DNA from: Lasioglossum baleicum
Lineage: Eukaryota; Arthropoda; Insecta; Hymenoptera; Halictidae
NCBI RefSeq assembly: GCF_051020765.1
Contig: NC_134932.1
Coordinates: forward strand, 8,866,001-8,930,000
Direction of reading: 5' to 3'
DNA length: 64,000 nucleotides
The notes below the pieces were generated by a model. That model saw only the letters and a program-made list of their open reading frames with translations. It had not been told where the DNA came from and ran no database searches. Shown here piece by piece: positions 12,206-24,600 of the stretch (position 1 is its first letter; each line of letters starts with the position of its first letter). A program made the translations under genes and the position numbers.

Positions 12206-14186
12206 CCTACAGGTTCCGCACTCGAGATTAACCCTTCCATAGACCAAATTCACCTTTCTATTAGCCCTTTGCCGAAAACAGGATGAATCCGGTCTGAAAA
12301 ATGGTAAATTTCGAGTGCACTACCTGTTCCTTGGATTCGGAGACACTTCGATCAAAACGGTTTTCGCGCCTCGGAGCATGTTCATGCCGAAGCTGCGATA
12401 GAAGCTATCGGAGGATCGTTTCGGTGGAAATGCTGCATAAAAAGGCGAACGCGACGAAAATATGACGCTGACGATCGTCGAAACGTGTATTCCCGGAAGA
12501 GGAGCATCGCATCGTCGAGATGCGGATGGCCTACTCTCGACGTTTTTTCGTTCGAACTTTCTAACTCTCTTTTGTTAGGACAGGGTAGAATGTATTTCTA
12601 CGCTTCGCTCTCTCGTCGCAGCTTCGAGATAAACGTACTCTCATCCCTCCGACCAACGAAACTGGAACAACGTCTTTGAGATCACCGGTCTTCTTTTGTT
12701 TCCCGACAGAGTTATCGATTACAACGACACTCCGTTGTCGATTCGAGCCACCCCGGACATCCCAACAATGCGTTCGACGCTTTGCCGCATTCGGCTGTTT
12801 TACGTTCGTTTGGTTCGGTTTTACAGCACCAATGGAGCGAATATGCCAGGGATCTCTCTTTGTCGTTAATTTTCTACAAATTTGTCTTCTCGGTACGCGG
12901 TAGAATTTCGCTTATCCATGGAGTCGGATAGTACTTGCGACAGATTTACGTTTCAGTTGATTTTCTCTTTTTTTCGAAAAATTGCGATACTTGGCAGCGA
13001 GCTACGTCCGATCATGTACACTGGGGACAACGTGTTGCCAAGCCTCGACCATTTCGCGTCGCCTCTGTTACGCGTAATCTTGGCAGAATGATTCCTCGGT
13101 GGATAGCGACCTTCGAATCGGCTCTCGATCGTTCCAAAACGTTTCCGCGGCTAAATATTATAGTTTAAACGATGGACGGGGGAGAGGGAGGGGAGCGAAC
13201 CTTACGACGATACATGTAGACGCTTTCAGGGTTGCTTCAGCGATCCCGTAACACGCAGGCATATATGTATCTCTAGGAGGGAGGAGACGCTTGAAAATCG
13301 AACCGTACACGAGGGATCCACGAGTCGTGTCTCGTGCGAGCGAGCTTCGATTCCGCGAGCATCGATTAAGTGTGTTTCGTGTGAAGTATTTCACTGTGAG
13401 CATCGTCAACGGTATCTAATTCCCGTGAAACACGTACAGAGAACGACGAAGTTCGAAGCTGTGACTCCGGGCTCGAGATTCTTGAAAATATTCTAAAGCG
13501 CGAAAGAACTGAGCGTCGCGACGCGCGTCTCGCATCGGTATCGAGAATCTCCGTCGAAACCAACGACAGGGAGCATCGTCCGGATCTAATTAATTCACCG
13601 GTGTTGCGAAACGGTTCGCGAGCTCGAACGCGTTTCGAACGCGCGTGAACGTTGTTGAATCTTTTCAAGTTTTCCAACACCATTTTTATAGTTGTACAAC
13701 GTGTGCGAGCTACTTCGAACCACGATCGCGGATTAATTAATTCAAAATTTGTGAGGGAAGGGGGGAATAGAACGATCGCCGCGGTTCGTAACGCGCGGGC
13801 GCGATTGTCGACGTTGTTTTACCGACCGTCGGTAACAACGATCCCGCTCGCGTGAGTACGCGCACGCGCGTCGTCATTCCCGAGTGAAACAGTTCATATC
13901 AAAGATACATAATCAGTATGCCAATCAACGCTTTGCGGTCCTTCAGCTTCGGTGCATCGACGTCAGAGTTCGGAATCAGAGTTAGAATTCAAATTTTTCA
14001 TACGATCGCAATTGTTTCCTTGCATTCGAAATCCTCGAGTCGGACCCGATATTATAGCACAATCGGTTAATCGTTAACTCTATTGACCGATCGAGTATCC
14101 GTTTTGTCGGTGAAACTGTACTTGGGGAAACTAGAAATTTTTGCCTTTCTCCTATGTAATCCAGTAGATTTGGGCGAGACAATTCC

Positions 14187-14322
14187 AAAAATCCAAGTTT
14201 CCATTCTATATAGAAGATCAGTGGTTCAAAAGTTATGAGTGCTTAAAATTGTTTACACTTTAAACTTTAAACACTCATAACTTTTGAACCACTGATCTTC
14301 TAGAATGGAAACTTGGATTTTT
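14187..14322. repeat. near-perfect hairpin element
   Basis: The arm AAATCCAAGTTTCCATTCTA, continuing through AGATCAGTGGTTCAAAAGTT, is mirrored on the other side by AACTTTTGAACCACTGATCT and so on. Arms are about 55 bp with a short AT-rich loop. A very recent or selected inverted repeat with no coding capacity. Confidence 0.75.
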
Positions 14323-14870
14323 AGCAATTTGGAAGGGAAGAATTTCTGGTCACCCACGTTACAGTGCAGCCGTTTTGTCGGTTAAATGAAAAATTTGATG
14401 ATCGATTGCAATCGATTCGCTCTGACACGAATATGCGCTGTATAGGCAGTAGTGTTACCGGTTTATTTATGCTCTGAAGGATTACGGAGGCTTTTAATCG
14501 GTCGGCGGACCGCAAAGCGTTCGAGGATCCCAGGCGTACAGCGATTCGATTCACCAGTTGCGCGTTGTATGTACCGAGTATTTAGTAACGTCCATGACAA
14601 CTGACAATAACGGCTGTGAGTCCGATAACGTTTTTGTCCCGAAAAAAAGTAATCCTTGTTGTAACTTGTCAGACCTGTCCGCGAGTGGAGTCTCTTACGC
14701 GATATTGTCCTAGCCTAACCCCTCGGTACGCACAGTTTTCGGTTCGTACCGAATTTCTTCTATATCGTATGTAACCTTGGAAAAAAGACGGGGAAAAAAC
14801 TGCTACTGGAAAAGAACGATTTTCGTAGAGCGTGCAAATGGAGAGGGGGAAGGGAGAAATCATTTCCAGA

Positions 14871-15273
14871 CAGGGGTTGGAACGGTTCTGAATAGAAAGC
14901 GGATTTATGCATTTATGACAAAAATAAATAGGTGCAATTTAAGACAGTGAAAATATTAGAAAAATTTAGAAATACTATTATAATATTGTCAACCTCTCTA
15001 TTAAACGTACTAGAAAGAAAATACATTTCTATTTCAGTCCAGTTTGTTGCAATTTAGGTAGAAAATTTTTATTTTGCATAAAGATCCACTGTCTAGTTAA
15101 GAAGAACCGAAACGATGTTACATAACGTTACGGTTCTTGAGAAACGATATTATTTCGGTTCCATAACTGTTATTTTTCGGTTCTGGATTTCAGATAACGA
15201 TTACAACATTTTTGTCGGTTCTCGTAACTGTTTGAAGAACCGGAATCGATATCATAACCGTTTTCAACCCCTG
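14871..15273. mobile_element. hAT-like MITE split by a TAGACTGCGGAT-family MITE
   Basis: The ends are CAGGGGTTGGAACGG and, inverted, CAGGGGTTGAAAACGG. Flanks are TTTCCAGA (left) and TTTCCAAA (right), an 8-bp duplication with one mismatch. A second MITE occupies 14893-15095 inside it, close to the left end. Confidence 0.7.
14893..15095. mobile_element. TAGACTGCGGAT-family MITE (nested copy)
   Basis: It begins TAGAAAGCGGATTTATGC and ends GCATAAAGATCCACTGTCTA, imperfect terminal inverted repeats. The internal motif TAGGTGCAATTTAAGACAGTG recurs in other copies in this window. Non-coding. Confidence 0.75.
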
Positions 15274-17852
15274 TTTCCAAAGGACAGCATTCGTTTTGAA
15301 CGAATTACACCGTGCATTATACAACGCCGATCAACTATACGATAATATGTACTGAACACGCATCGGACCGATTGTTGCAAACCGTTTCGCTATACTCGCC
15401 TGTGCAAACTTCTGTTCGATTCGAATTGCTTCCGGTGGAAACCGGAACAACCTGACGCAGTTTACGATTCTCAAATACCAAAGTTAATCGATTCTCCGAA
15501 ATTCTTTAACCAACCTGCAATCGGTATCTTAGTATCTTCCTATATATCTTACAAACCCCGTAAAGAAAATTGAAACGTTCATTTTCTGACAACGATGCTG
15601 TCATCACGGATCGGTTTCCGCCAGGAAATAAGGAAGAGGAAAGAAAAAGCAATTTTGCCGGTCGATATTACCGGTGCATGCATACTACAGCAATGACTTA
15701 TGTACTACTTACTGCGTGCAGCCGATCACGACGAAGTTATGGAATACTTGCCGCTTAATTTGCAAATGAAGATTACGACCGGTGCGAATAGTTACGTCGA
15801 CTCGAGTGTCACGGAGTTTTCGCACGCGAAAATTAAGTTGGTTCGCGGAACGCGCCGACCGCGGAACACAGATCGTCGAACGACTACGTGAAATACTACT
15901 CGAGTCATCCGAACGCTAACTGTATCGAGTAGCCGATCAAACGATAGTTATTCTATGAACTTCCTATACGGTATTTCCTATAAAAGAAAATAAGTGCGCC
16001 ACTCGATCGACGTAACTGTAAATTGGACGAATCCTACCACGCCACTTTTTCAAATAAACAAACGTTTGATCGTGAAGTTGGCGGCACCGGAAGTTGCCAA
16101 ACTAGTCTTACCTCTGAGATGTACGAAAAAAAAAGAGAGAAGATTCAAATTCAAATGATATTTTTCGTTTGTATTTCAAACGGTTTCACGTGATCGATAT
16201 TTTGCTTACAATTAGCTAAATTTAATCGATTAAGAATAATCCTAATAATAATAAAAGTAACGATAACGATGATGATGATTGTAACGTTGTGTTTACCACA
16301 CATACAAGATAACAGAATATAATAGAAAGTAAAAAGTGTCAAGAATAGTAAAATAAGAATAAGATAAACGTATAAGTACAATACATACAATAAATGAAAT
16401 TAAACAAAACGAAGGAAACGGAAGTATCATCTGGCGACCGGAAACGCGCAACTTCACGGTGATCCGTTGATTTGAATTTGAGAATTTCGGCGGGATTGGC
16501 CGTTCGCACTTAAATTCGATGCACTTGCGATGAACTATTTTTTTACGGAAGAATAAGACGAAGAAAAGATCCTGCCCTGAAACTCCCTGATTCCGCGTAG
16601 CTGATGAAGTTAGCCTCCTTTCATTTTAAAGCGTGAATCATTTCGATTTCTGGAACCACGGCAACGGTGTACGCGTATTGCGATTCGAGTCTCAAGGACC
16701 CACGAAACGAATCGAACGATCTTCTTTTCCGGAGACTTCGAATAAAATTTTGTTTTGCGACGTTAAAGAAAAAAAAGGTAAAAGAACAATGGAACAGTCG
16801 TTACGTCGACAGACATACAACAATCGACACTGATCGCAATTGTTTCGTTCAATTACGCATTACATTACCGAGTAATTTCAGTGATTCGAATTACTATTTG
16901 TATAGGTTACTTGAAGCGAGCTACAAATACAGTGTACAGTTATTGTACTAACGATTACTACTGGTACTTGTCACGCAATGACTATGAATTATTCTGTATT
17001 ATTATAAAATATATCGTTAGTTTTCAAGGCAAACGAATAAACACGAGAACGGTGGGGAGAGAAAAATTGTAACATATTTGTTGATGGCCAATATCAAATA
17101 TGTATAAAAGTAATAATAATGCAACATTACTAATAAACAAATATTACTAAGTTCTTTGTCGAATTTCATATCCATGTCACGACGCGACGCACAGTGGGCC
17201 GAACGGCAATAATTCTAGCGACGAATAATTCAATTAATACAATTTCACAATTAGAAAATGTCTTATTTATTTCAATTGCTGATTTTCTTGTCGGAGATCG
17301 ATTCTATATGTATTCTTTGTTTTATTTAGAAGATATTCGAGAAAAACGATTCTGTGAGCATTAAATTCATTATTTTAATGTTTAATTCATTGTGGGGCAC
17401 GTTTTCCCGTTATCCGATCGAACTCAAACATTTTCTCTCAGATGTTTTGGAATTATTTGAATCTACTCTGGGGGGGGGGGGGTGCCATAAAAGAAATTTT
17501 AACCAAAATCTTCCGATTTTTAGGACATTGAATTTTTGCATTATTAATTCGTCGCTAGAATTGTCGTTTGGCTCACTGTGCGATGTAACAAACAATTATA
17601 ACAATCGACAATCGAGAAAGAAGATTGCCGTATCGAGAAATTCGTAATTCAACGATTAAACGTGTGAACTTACAAAGTCATGAATACAGATAATAATAAT
17701 ATACACAGTATGCTGATGAACCATCTTGTATAATACTAGTATAAGCATAGCTGTATTTACGTTAGAGTTTGTCGCAGGTCGCAGGACGATGCCTTGAAAA
17801 GGTTGATCGTGCCTTTCAGATTCCGGCCATTAAAATTTTCAATTGTCAAAGA

Positions 17853-18629
17853 ATGCCGAAACGCGCGTGCCCGTTCGAAGATGATTTGCCACCGCAGTTA
17901 AAAGTGCACGTGGGTCAAAAGCATGTCGATAACGGCGTTTGCCGAGAGGAACGAATGAAAAGTGTTTATGGTACAGAGGTTATGATCACGGCAACAACAA
18001 TCGTACGAAACGTTCGTGTAGAAATTGATTCTTTCGTTGTTTTGTGCAGGTAGAACGATGGATTTGTTAAAGGAAGGTGTTAAATCGCTTTCTCAAAGAT
18101 TAAATTCGTCCATGGACATGAACACGACCGATTTCCATTTACCAAGAGTGCCGTCTCCGCGTAAAAATAAACAAGAACGTAATCCGAGACAAATGGTGCT
18201 AAACAGTAAGTTAGAATTATTAGGAACGGATAAAGCTATAAAGGTAAGCTGTTCATTTGCTTCTCCAAAGATTTCTTTGGTTTTGTTCAACAGAAATTTC
18301 TTATCCAATCTAATTTTTATTTACAATGTATTTCCAAGGATGTTCAACCGAAATATGATCTCTGCGGATGCACTCGAGTGATAGATCAAACCACGCGTAA
18401 TAAATGTTCTTACTGCGATCAAGTTTTATGCAATTTCTGCCTGTTCGAGTGCATCAGTTGTTTTGAACAGTTTTGTCAAAATTGTTCTTTGCCAGTGTAA
18501 GCTATTTATACATGCTGAAAATATTTCTATCGAATGAAAGTTTGCGACATTACGAAAGTTCATTATCGTTTAATTCGTTTCAGGTACGATCACGAAGAAC
18601 GAAACAAATGTCTTAATTGTTACAAATAA
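17853..18629 (+). CDS. Siva: Siva-like apoptosis regulatory protein
   Basis: Exons 17853..17970, 18050..18243, 18339..18496, 18584..18629 join in phase to a 171-residue protein; the human protein is 175 residues. The N-terminus MPKRACPFEDDLPPQLKVHV matches the Siva signature, followed by the GVCREERMKSVYGRTMDLL region. The C-terminal third is Cys-rich (first pair C113 and C115, then CSYC, CNFC, CISC and CQNC) and ends CLNCYK, the zinc-binding RING-like part of the family. Family knowledge: Siva binds CD27-type receptors in vertebrates and acts in p53-dependent apoptosis; its insect role is poorly defined. All three introns are under 100 bp. The start ATG is the only one that gives the conserved N-terminus. 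Confidence 0.92.
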
Positions 18630-19363
18630 TTTTTCGAATATTCGTGTATCACCTTTTTGTGGTCCGTATTTATACCTTAGGTTGTTCTTATTTATGTGGT
18701 TTTATACAATTCAATGTAAAACAAAAGCAAATTAAATTTGTATGCTTTTATATTATGCAAAACAGAAAAATGTACGTGTACTTATATACATACCTTTGTG
18801 TTCAATCCTACCGATTTTTCAATAAATGCAGCAGTATTAGGTAAAAGAAGTTTCCATCGGTTTCCTACGATGACAATCATAGGGATAACAAAAGACTGTC
18901 GAGTTTATCTTAGCAAAACATCGATGGAATGTTACTATATAATTTTGGTAAATCTTGAACGATCTCAAATATCAATATTTACTTCATTTATTTCGAACGC
19001 GCTTTATCAGCATGGACGAGAAAAGAGAGAGCGACGATCGGTTAAGAAAATAAATATGCCAGCGTGAAGTGGTGTCAGTGGTGACTCTCACGTGGGTCAT
19101 TGTGGGGTGCAGACGACGAGTGGTTTCTGAAGGGAAAAGATCGTGGCACAAAGGAAAAGTCTTACAGAAAAATACTTCGTCGTTTCTGATTAATGCACTT
19201 TGAAAAATTGTTAACAACTTTTCCTCGCAGTTTCCTCATTCACAGTATATTTGTATGCACATTGCAGAACTTGGTAACTATTTTCAAATGAAAGTATTTT
19301 TCATCAGTTATTGGAATCTGTACACCCGTACTGATCTTTTAATTTTGTCAATTTAGATGCAAC
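18630..19363 (+). other. Siva 3' UTR and upstream region of the Asn-rich ORF
   Basis: The region holds no recognised coding exon. A pyrimidine stretch ending TCAATTTAG lies just before the next ORF's ATG and could be the acceptor of a 5' untranslated intron. Confidence 0.5.
18821..18826 (+). terminator. probable polyadenylation signal of Siva
   Basis: AATAAA about 190 bp after the Siva stop codon, in AT-rich DNA. It is the first good hexamer downstream. Confidence 0.5.
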
Positions 19364-20560
19364 ATGATTAGAGGAAAGAGAGAATTCGAGGAATCGGCAC
19401 CGGTCGGTAAAAATAAGAAAGCAAGAAATGGTGACAGCTCCCTGCAAAATGACAACACCTTGGTAAGATATAAAAATATTTGGAATTGCAACAGTCCAAA
19501 ACATGAACTAATTCATTTGCAGATTATTAAAAGGAAAGTGAAATGTATCACTTCGCCGCAATGCCAAAAGATAGACTTGAAAGAAAAAGTGAAACCCGCA
19601 GACATAGAAAATAAACAGACATCTGAGAATGCCAATGTATTGGCGGAACGTAATAACAATTCTTACGAATGCCAATTTGAACGATTAAATATGATTTTAA
19701 AAGAGTCTTCGCATTTTCCAACACTGACACAAAACGAGTTGAGAATATTGTTTATGAAGTACAAGTTGGATGGACATTTCGAAGCGAATAAAAATTTGCC
19801 ATTTCATACCACTTTCCTAAATAATCAACAGAATAGAATTAATTACGGAGACAATTTTTATAACGAGGCAAGATGTACACCTACTGTCGATACACAGTAT
19901 TTAAACTGTAGAGACAATGAAGATACATTCGATAATTTGTATTACAATAATGCTAATGGAAATCAACAGAATTTCAAATACAATACGTACAAACATCCAG
20001 AAAACCATACCAATGAAATCTATGATTATTTTCCAAGTGGTTCAGCAAACACGGAAAATATTTTTCCAGAAGCAAATAATGATTTTGAATTTGAAAACAA
20101 CACTTTCCCTTATAACGCTCAATATGAACATTTTCAAAATGTTGGTGAAAGTTCACAAAAATACGACAACACAATGCAATATATTGATCAGCCATGGAAT
20201 TTAAATATTTCTAACAATTTTCAAGAAAAAAATTGGGACAGCAATATGTCTTTACCAAATAGGAACGACAATTATCAATTATGGAGAAGCGAAAATTCAG
20301 ACTATATTCCTGAAACTAATAATTCTGAATGGCAGTACGGTGTAAAGAATCATGTGGAACCACATGTTTGGAATATGCATAGTCCGAATACAAATTATCC
20401 TCCAATGAATAATGAAAATTTGGATCTCGCCACTACTATTAATTATAACGACTGCATGCATCAAGATATCAATACTAATACTTCAGCCTCGTCGGTTGCG
20501 TCGAATAATTTTTCAGACCCTATATCGTTTCTTTCATCTTTTACGGATATTATTAACTAG
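19364..20560 (+). CDS. Asn-rich orphan protein, function unknown
   Basis: An uninterrupted frame of 398 codons in AT-rich DNA, far longer than chance allows, so it is very probably coding. I do not recognise a family. The N-terminus is basic (MIRGKREFEE, then KNKKARNG and IIKRKVKC) and could hold a nuclear localisation signal. The middle and C-terminal parts are rich in Asn, Tyr, Glu and Gln, with short motifs such as NNQQN and YYNNANGNQQN, and look disordered. There is no signal peptide or membrane segment. Residues 34-53 (19463-19522) could be a 60-bp intron, because they begin GTAAGA and end TTTGCAG; removing them keeps the frame and gives 378 residues. The ORF ends in SFLSSFTDIIN with a stop at 20558-20560. 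It converges with ATP7. It could be a fast-evolving lineage-specific regulator, but nothing seen proves that. Confidence 0.8.
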   Translation: MIRGKREFEESAPVGKNKKARNGDSSLQNDNTLVRYKNIWNCNSPKHELIHLQIIKRKVKCITSPQCQKIDLKEKVKPADIENKQTSENANVLAERNNNSYECQFERLNMILKESSHFPTLTQNELRILFMKYKLDGHFEANKNLPFHTTFLNNQQNRINYGDNFYNEARCTPTVDTQYLNCRDNEDTFDNLYYNNANGNQQNFKYNTYKHPENHTNEIYDYFPSGSANTENIFPEANNDFEFENNTFPYNAQYEHFQNVGESSQKYDNTMQYIDQPWNLNISNNFQEKNWDSNMSLPNRNDNYQLWRSENSDYIPETNNSEWQYGVKNHVEPHVWNMHSPNTNYPPMNNENLDLATTINYNDCMHQDINTNTSASSVASNNFSDPISFLSSFTDIIN

Positions 20561-21681
20561 TATTTTTAAGGTATTTTAATATTACATTTATTTTTTTAAG
20601 ATTTTGCAAGGATATAGAAAGTTAGTAAATTAATTAAAATAAGTTTATCGTAGTATTTGAATGTATAAAATATTTACTATACATTAATATACAGTTTTAA
20701 AAATAGAAGTATATACATAAGTTTAATAGTTTCCTTTTGGGAAGATAAAAAATATATTAAACATATGTGTATATGTATACTAAATTCTTAACACAAAACA
20801 AATTAACATGATCATGTAAAAGATGCTGTACGCAAATACTTATTTTTGGTTATAAAAACGTTGGATTAGATCTTTATGAAAAATGATGTTCTTACTGTAA
20901 AAGACATTTACAATGGATGAAAAGTACAATCGATCATGGTTATGTAAACATATTCGTCAGTCGTATCATTTTTACTTGCAAATAATGTATTTAAGGTTCT
21001 TGTTAACTAAAATTTAGATAACTGTAAAAAATCTATATATTACTATGTATTTATAGCAAACGATACATGTTACGTTGCGCTAAGCTTTGTGGGTACTTCA
21101 TGTCTTATGTATGTATTTGGACCAATGCACGGTTCCCCATAAACTTTTAACTTGTATGACATCGTTCAAAATACTTTCCTGTGTATTTAAATATAACAAG
21201 ATCTTTCAACTATACAAACTAATAACTACATTTCGTTTAATTTAAACTCCATTAAGTACAAAAGTATAGCGAAATATAGAAAATTATATAACGAAATTTC
21301 TTTCTAAAAAACCAAAGAGATATAAATATCACAATATTCGTAATGACGTAGACCACATAAAAGAGATGAATTATTTTACTGTATAAAAGTACCATTCTCG
21401 TTTTTTGCAACAGTCGCGCTTTTGGCCCTAAGTATTAAAAAAATTACATATTCCACAGAGTAAGTCGACAGGAACTTCTAACTAGACTAACTTGTCTTTT
21501 CCCAGTGCTATCAAAAAATGTATTTAAAATATTTCTTGACATAAACAATAAAAAACGAGTTATTTTAAATAATAGTTCTTATCAGCTCACTCTGTATATC
21601 TGAAACTGTACGTTTCGTAAGTTATTGCCAAAGAAAATATGTATGTATAGGTCAAATATTTATAGAACATGTTCTTACAAG
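20561..21681. other. convergent 3' region between the Asn-rich ORF and ATP7
   Basis: Very AT-rich, with many stops in all frames and several AATAAA-like hexamers on both strands. It most likely holds the 3' untranslated regions of the two converging genes. No transposon termini were recognised. Confidence 0.55.
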
Positions 21682-24600
21682 TTATAGAGGCGTTATGTCT
21701 GTACGGTCCTTTGGGTTTTTGCGATAACCGGAGAAATCCGTTACTAAATCGATTTCGTCTACATCCTCACTAAGAAGTCGTCCCTCTACATCGTCTTTAG
21801 ATCTTCTGAACAATCTGTAATGTGATTTGTTTATACAAAATAATGGTTAAACCGAATACAAAACAATTGAAGCACCGATAGGTGGATATCAAATATGTAT
21901 TACCTTCTTCACAATAAAAGACAGTTCAGTTTTAATATTTGAATACTGTGCACCTACACCATATTTTCTACAGATTCCATTAAACTATGTACATGAATTA
22001 ATCACAGCCTACTTTAAACATCAATACTACCAGCTGGAAGCAAATAAAGCGTCTGCGATGTTCAAATAGTGTAAAAAAGAAAATATACACATGGAAATCT
22101 CTTACAATTAACTACTTGTTTTTAAAATAACATCTCATACGTTTATAACGAAAAATAAATGTTGCACAGACATGCGGAAGAATATACAAACCAATAACCA
22201 GAAACGGATGCTTATCTTCAGGATGGGGTCACATGTCTAGCACGCAATGTATCTATTTAAAAAATGATTAGTGTTTATTGAGAAAACTTATTGTTTGTAC
22301 AATATGTAGAGTGAAAAGGAAGTTTTCGAAGAACAAACTTGTAAAGATGAAAGATGTTTTATTCACATGTACTGTGCCGACTGCTGGAACGTTCGGAATC
22401 ATTTTGGACACTATCTTTTACACATAATTGAAAGGGGGTATACAACACAAATTAAGAGTTTCTTTCTTTTTCGACATCACAGTATCTATTTACATTTAAT
22501 ACAAATATATAATGTATATACAATTCATTAAGATTCAAAAAACACTGTTGTATAAATCTTTTCCTTGAAATTATTTACAATTCATCAAAACATTGTATGT
22601 TTAAAGATATTACCTCGAACCCGATTCAAATTTTTCATTCACAATCAGTCTTTTATTAGGTTTCTATTACGTTACAAGTATTATTTCGGCAGAGCCAGTT
22701 TTAAGTTCACAGCCTGTTTCATTTGCACGCAAAGCATAAACCTCGATAACAAGAGAGAACATGTGCTATTTAAATTGTTAATCACGTTAGAATCAAGTTA
22801 GTAATTCTATATACACTCTTTGATTAGCGATACATCAACGAACGATCTTTTTTTTTACCGGTCTGTTAGTACAATATGATACAGTATCGAGAACACAAAT
22901 GAAGAGAGAAAAAAAAAACAAGCGAAAAAGATCAAATAAAGCCGACACCTTATCATTAATTACAATTAAAGAGATAACGTTGGCGTTCCAATCGTTTTAC
23001 TGTAACTTCGTCAAGCAGTGGGATTATTACAATTCCGTACATATTTTGAAAGCATAGTAGTCGTGTTTGCATACCTGGACAACGTCGAGGCAGATCTGTG
23101 CATGATCGGCATTACGGAATCATCCAAACCACGATGAAGGGAAATCGTGTCGAGATCGATCATCCTTGCCGTGGAATGAGCGCGCATCGCTGTTAAATAC
23201 TCTGCGGTCTCCAGATTGGCTTTCGTTGGTTTTCGATATCTAGCAGATAAACATAAAAAAAAAGATCAAACTTTGTTCTTTCATATAGTTACTATATAGT
23301 TACTATATGCTTACAATTTCAACAGCAGAGAACTTCCCACAACGGATACGGAACTTAAAGCCATGGCCGCCGAAGACATCCAGGGTTGCAAGAAGAATCC
23401 AAAAGAGCTAAATATCCCAGCTGCTATTGGAATCCCCAATAAATTGTAAATACTGGCGAACAAGAAATTCAGCCTTATCCGACGAACCGTTTTCCTCGAT
23501 AGATCCAGACACGCGATCACATCCAAAAGATCGTTCTACAGGAATTTCAACGCATTAGTCTGCATATCGAATAGTAATTGAAATAAAGATTTCTATAGCT
23601 TACCCTCATGAGTACCACGTCGGCAGCTTCTACGGCAACATCCGTACCAGAAGCTATCGCGATACCAACGTCCGATTGAGCAAGAGCAGGACTATCGTTA
23701 ACGCCATCTCCTACCATCGCAACCCTCCAGCCTTGGTCTTGCAGTCGTTGAATTTTTGCAACCTTATGCGAGGGTAACACCTCTGCGAATACTCTGGTGA
23801 TACCAACCTGATCGTTTCAAAAGCGCATTAATCATAATTCATTCATACAACATCGAACAGTGAAGTTTCCATCGATTTACCTGTCTAGCTATCGAAGCGG
23901 CAGTCTTCCTGTTATCCCCAGTCAAAAGTATCACTTCTAAGCCCATTTTCTTCAGCGTGTAAATCGCCAAATGGGCTTCCGGCTTAACCGTATCGGCCAC
24001 GCTAATCATAGCCATTAAAACGTTATTCACCGCAGCCAAGACCGCGGTGTGACCGAACTCTTCTTCGGTGGTCATCCGCGTTTCTACCTCCTGAGGTATG
24101 TTCACGCCGTTTCGTCGCATCCATTCTCTGTTGCCGATGCATATCTCGTACTCGCCCTCCATGTCGGCTTGGTCGCCATGCGAGTCGGGGCTCAACAATA
24201 ATTCCAAGTTCAGATTCTGCCTCTCTTGAGTCGCGCTCGCGATTGATACGACGTCGATCGGCACGCTGTTCAAATTGTACGTTCCGGAAGACATCGTCCG
24301 CGTGTGATTCACATAGTTGATCATTTTCTCGGATCTGACGGCTTCGGCCAACGTGTTCGAGATGTGGGACACTTTGCACTTGAGACCGCAGCCGGCGACT
24401 GCCTGGAAGTTTGTACAGTTTCCGGTGGATTCCGTGCCGATCGTGTCCTTCACGAAGCGAACGATTGCTGAAAGAAAAACGGCAAGAATATAGCGGATAG
24501 TTCTGTGGTTGTAAGGAATAACGCCGCATGTCACAATTTCGAAAAAATTTAGTTCATGCATTAATGAGTTTTATAGTATATAGGATTTACGTATTTACCA

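Larger units (their letters stand above)
3297..17852. other. 14.5 kb without a recognised coding gene
   Basis: No frame here resembles a protein family I know. About 4640-13900 is unusually CpG-rich for the window. The section 4741-4925 looks like an insect 5' untranslated exon ending at GTACGT, but no coding partner was found. Simple repeats include (TA)n at 6651-6668, (CA)n near 9170-9205, an ACAGGC hexamer array near 10038-10070, (CT)n near 11870-11895 and a run of 11 G at about 17471. It may be a long 3' untranslated region of the BRSK gene, intergenic DNA, non-coding transcripts, or a mixture. Confidence 0.6.
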
